Shown: piece by piece, positions 62,253 to 64,000 of the stretch
Layout of the letters: each line of letters opens with the position of its first letter
Numbering within the stretch: position 1 is the stretch's first letter
NCBI GenBank assembly: GCA_964510535.1
Contig: CAZECG010000003.1
Location: 1-64,000 of the forward strand
DNA from: JAJPXC01 sp964510535
GTDB lineage: Bacteria > Bacteroidota > Bacteroidia > Bacteroidales > Muribaculaceae
Direction: 5' to 3'
DNA: 64,000 nt
The notes under the pieces: generated by a model
What the model saw: only the letters and a program-made list of their open reading frames with translations
What the model was told of the DNA's origin: nothing
Databases searched by the model: none
Made by a program: the position numbers and the translations under genes

Positions 62253-63017
62253 ATGCTCGAAATGGATACAAGACATTTTTTTCTCAACCGTGCCACCCGG
62301 CGACAATACACCGACCGCGACATCTCCGACCAGTTGCTCAACGATTTGTTGTTTCAGGCTTCCCATGCTCCGACGACCGGCAATATGCAGCTCTACAGCG
62401 TCATCGTCACACGTGACCCCGAGCGCAAGCGTCAACTCGCTCCGGCTCATTTCAACCAGCCGTCAGTTACTGCCGCCCCTGTTGTGCTGACATTCTGCGC
62501 CGACTTCAACCGGTTTGTGAAATGGTGCCGTCAGCGCGGGGCTGATCCGGGATACGACAATTTCCAGTCGTTCATGACTGCAGTCCTCGACACGGTCATT
62601 CTTGCCCAGCAGTTTTGCACGGTGGCCGAGATGGCGGGATTGGGGTGCTGTTACCTCGGTACCACTACCTACAACGCCCCTCAGATAGCCGAGTTGCTCG
62701 ACCTCCCCCCCATGGTTGTACCAGTCACTACTCTTACCGTGGGATATCCCGCCGGCGATGGGGTAGAGGTTGGCCGGTTGCCGCTTGACGGTTGGGTTCA
62801 CTCAGAGAAATATGCCGATTATACCCCTGCGGCCATCGACTCCATATATGCCGAGAAAGAATCCCGTGACGACAGCAGGCGTTTTGTCGAAGAAAACGGC
62901 AAAGACTCATTGGCGCAGGTGTTCACCGATGTGCGCTATACCCGACAGGCCAACGAGCTGTTCTCTGCGATTTTCCGCGACTTCATAGCTCGCTCAGGTT
63001 TCCCCTTCCCGGAATGA
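62253..63017 (+). CDS. Nitroreductase-family NAD(P)H oxidoreductase (NfsA-like)
   Basis: An FMN-dependent oxidoreductase of 254 aa. RATRRQYTDRDISDQLLNDLL and HAPTTGNMQLYSVIVTRD are the conserved N-terminal FMN-contact blocks. GLGCCYLGTTTYNAPQIAELLDLP and VTTLTVGYPA follow. The C-terminal extension (after residue of about 190) is like that of NfsA/FRase proteins. An in-frame ATG three codons later (62262) is an alternative start. The physiological substrate is unknown. Confidence 0.88.
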   Translation: MLEMDTRHFFLNRATRRQYTDRDISDQLLNDLLFQASHAPTTGNMQLYSVIVTRDPERKRQLAPAHFNQPSVTAAPVVLTFCADFNRFVKWCRQRGADPGYDNFQSFMTAVLDTVILAQQFCTVAEMAGLGCCYLGTTTYNAPQIAELLDLPPMVVPVTTLTVGYPAGDGVEVGRLPLDGWVHSEKYADYTPAAIDSIYAEKESRDDSRRFVEENGKDSLAQVFTDVRYTRQANELFSAIFRDFIARSGFPFPE

Positions 63018-63038
63018 CCGCTATGCCGTTATAAAAAA

Positions 63039-63074
63039 CGATGCCGTCTGTTCGCAACGGAACAGACGGCATCG
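63039..63074. terminator. Terminator between nitroreductase and ferredoxin genes
   Basis: A perfect 15-bp stem CGATGCCGTCTGTTC / GAACAGACGGCATCG (63039-63053, 63060-63074). On the minus strand it is followed by TTTTTTAT, on the plus strand by a weaker TAATAGTTT tail. It serves both convergent genes, the ferredoxin best. Confidence 0.9.
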
Positions 63075-63126
63075 TAATAGTTTCGGTTAAAATGCGTGAC
63101 GCGGAGGCGTCATCCCAATGCGATGG

Positions 63127-63297
63127 TTATTCGCCGGGAACGATAGCCTCGCTGGGGCACACTTCAGCACATGAGCCGCACTCGATGCAAGTGTCGGGGT
63201 CGATGTGGTAGATGTCGCCTTCAGAGATTGCTTCAACGGGGCAAACGGGCAGACAGGTACCGCAAGCCACACATTTATCGGTGATTACATAAGCCAT
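63127..63297 (-). CDS. 2[4Fe-4S] ferredoxin
   Basis: An electron carrier of 56 aa starting MAYVITDKCVACGTCLPVCP, with a second cluster motif CIECGSCAEVCPSEAIVPGE. The two CxxCxxCxxxCP motifs hold two [4Fe-4S] clusters, as in clostridial-type ferredoxins of anaerobes. The ATG is at 63297, the TAA at 63127-63129. A putative ORF in another frame over the same bases is a shadow. Confidence 0.96.
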   Translation of the reverse strand: MAYVITDKCVACGTCLPVCPVEAISEGDIYHIDPDTCIECGSCAEVCPSEAIVPGE

Positions 63298-63347
63298 GAT
63301 TGATAAAATTTAGATATTATACGAACGTTGTGAATTGTTTTACGCTA

Positions 63348-63355
63348 CAAAAGTA
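63348..63355 (-). promoter_or_regulatory. -7 element of the ferredoxin gene
   Basis: Minus-strand TACTTTTG fits TAnnTTTG, 50 nt upstream of the ferredoxin ATG. The -33 partner is unclear. Confidence 0.5.
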
Positions 63356-63480
63356 AATCTTTCCGCGGAATTACGCTAATTTTACCTCCTGATTTTGTCG
63401 AAAAATTTTATTTCTGATTCTGTTAGACCTCCCTATCCGCTTGTTGGTCACAGAAGTTTAACCTTTTCGGATTATTACTT

Positions 63481-64000
63481 ATGGCTGTCAAGATTGTAAT
63501 CGCATCCGATTCCTTCAAGGGGTCGCTGACATCGGCTGAAGTGGCTGCCGCCGCCGCCTCCGGTATAAACGAAGTGTTACCTTCGGTCGAGGTGGTACAG
63601 CTTGCCGTGGCAGATGGCGGCGAGGGTACTGCCGACACAATGGTGCGCTCTCTCGGTGGCGAATGGGTGCGCTGTGATGTTGATGACCCGTTGGGTCGAC
63701 CGGTCAATGTCGCTTACGGCATGGCAGAAACCCCTGTGGGAATGACTGCGCTGATTGATATGTCATCGGCGAGCGGACTGACATTGCTTGCTGACAGTGA
63801 GCGCGACCCGATGGTGACCACCACCATCGGAACGGGTCAGATGATTGTTGATGCCTATAATCGCGGGTGTCGCAACTTTGTGGTAGGTATTGGCGGCAGC
63901 GCGACGTGTGATGGAGGTAGTGGTATGTTGACGGCGTTGGGGTTCCGTTTCCTCGACAAGGATGGTCGCGAGCTTCCTCCCGGAGGCGGCGCATTGCTCT
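63481..64000 (+). CDS. Glycerate kinase (partial, runs off the window)
   Basis: Phosphorylates glycerate. The visible 173 residues begin MAVKIVIASDSFKGSLTSAE, the family's N-terminal block. VADGGEGTADTMV, ALIDMSSASGL and GIGGSATCDGGSGMLTALGF are further signatures of the GlxK/GarK type. The full protein would be about 370-380 aa; the gene is truncated only by the end of the window. Confidence 0.93.
   Translation, partial: MAVKIVIASDSFKGSLTSAEVAAAAASGINEVLPSVEVVQLAVADGGEGTADTMVRSLGGEWVRCDVDDPLGRPVNVAYGMAETPVGMTALIDMSSASGLTLLADSERDPMVTTTIGTGQMIVDAYNRGCRNFVVGIGGSATCDGGSGMLTALGFRFLDKDGRELPPGGGALL

Noticed and set aside
63087..63272. 61-codon minus-strand ORF near the end
   Set aside because: It is an out-of-frame shadow of the ferredoxin gene.

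Overview
The window is chromosomal DNA of a Bacteroidales bacterium, most likely a gut Muribaculaceae (S24-7) relative. Bacteroidales is well supported. Genes are preceded by TTTG / TAnnTTTG promoter elements rather than strong Shine-Dalgarno sites. There is a MurF-alanine racemase fusion, a GSCFA protein, a PorE-like T9SS protein, BspA-type leucine-rich repeats, a CBM20-MalQ and many lipoproteins. The family assignment is inference from overall character, not from a marker gene.

Layout. 1-6.4 kb: a complete subtype V-A CRISPR-Cas locus, all on the minus strand, in the order cas12a, cas4, cas1, cas2, leader/promoter, array. The array has eight full repeats plus a truncated terminal repeat, so it encodes eight crRNAs. 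cas12a is split by one extra base in an A8 tract near codon 86, while the adaptation genes are intact. 6.4-12.8 kb: an exported PsiD-like phosphatidylserine decarboxylase, then the translation cluster thrS-infC-rpmI-rplT and an EamA transporter. 12.8-17.1 kb: an AT-rich accessory stretch with a secreted protein of unknown function and a SacI-like type II restriction-modification pair. 17.1-26 kb: MlaD-type MCE protein, cell-wall amidase, TPR/OmpA-like lipoprotein, then on the plus strand speA, truA, acpP and fabF. 26-32.6 kb: a BspA-like gene broken in its signal peptide, an intact leucine-rich repeat protein, a thioredoxin lipoprotein, typA, a small winged-helix protein and a DUF3298 lipoprotein. 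32.6-39.9 kb: nadE, prolyl oligopeptidase, BamE-like lipoprotein, PhnP-like hydrolase and a CLC chloride channel. 39.9-49.3 kb (minus): ROK kinase, hisS, FadL-family porin, and an operon porE-like / GSCFA / murF-alr. 49.5-56.5 kb: an exported flavodoxin-hydrolase fusion with an AraC regulator, then priA, umuD, umuC. 56.6-64 kb: malQ, B12-dependent ribonucleotide reductase nrdJ, a nitroreductase, a 2[4Fe-4S] ferredoxin and the start of glycerate kinase.

Two defence systems (type V-A CRISPR-Cas and a SacI-like R-M pair) lie within about 10 kb of each other, separated by core translation genes. Both are more AT-rich by eye than the surrounding core genes, consistent with horizontal gain. The most notable observations are the single-base cas12a frameshift beside intact adaptation genes, a promoter whose start point abuts the first CRISPR repeat, the hidden eighth crRNA, the PsiD-like exported decarboxylase, and the exported flavodoxin-hydrolase fusion.
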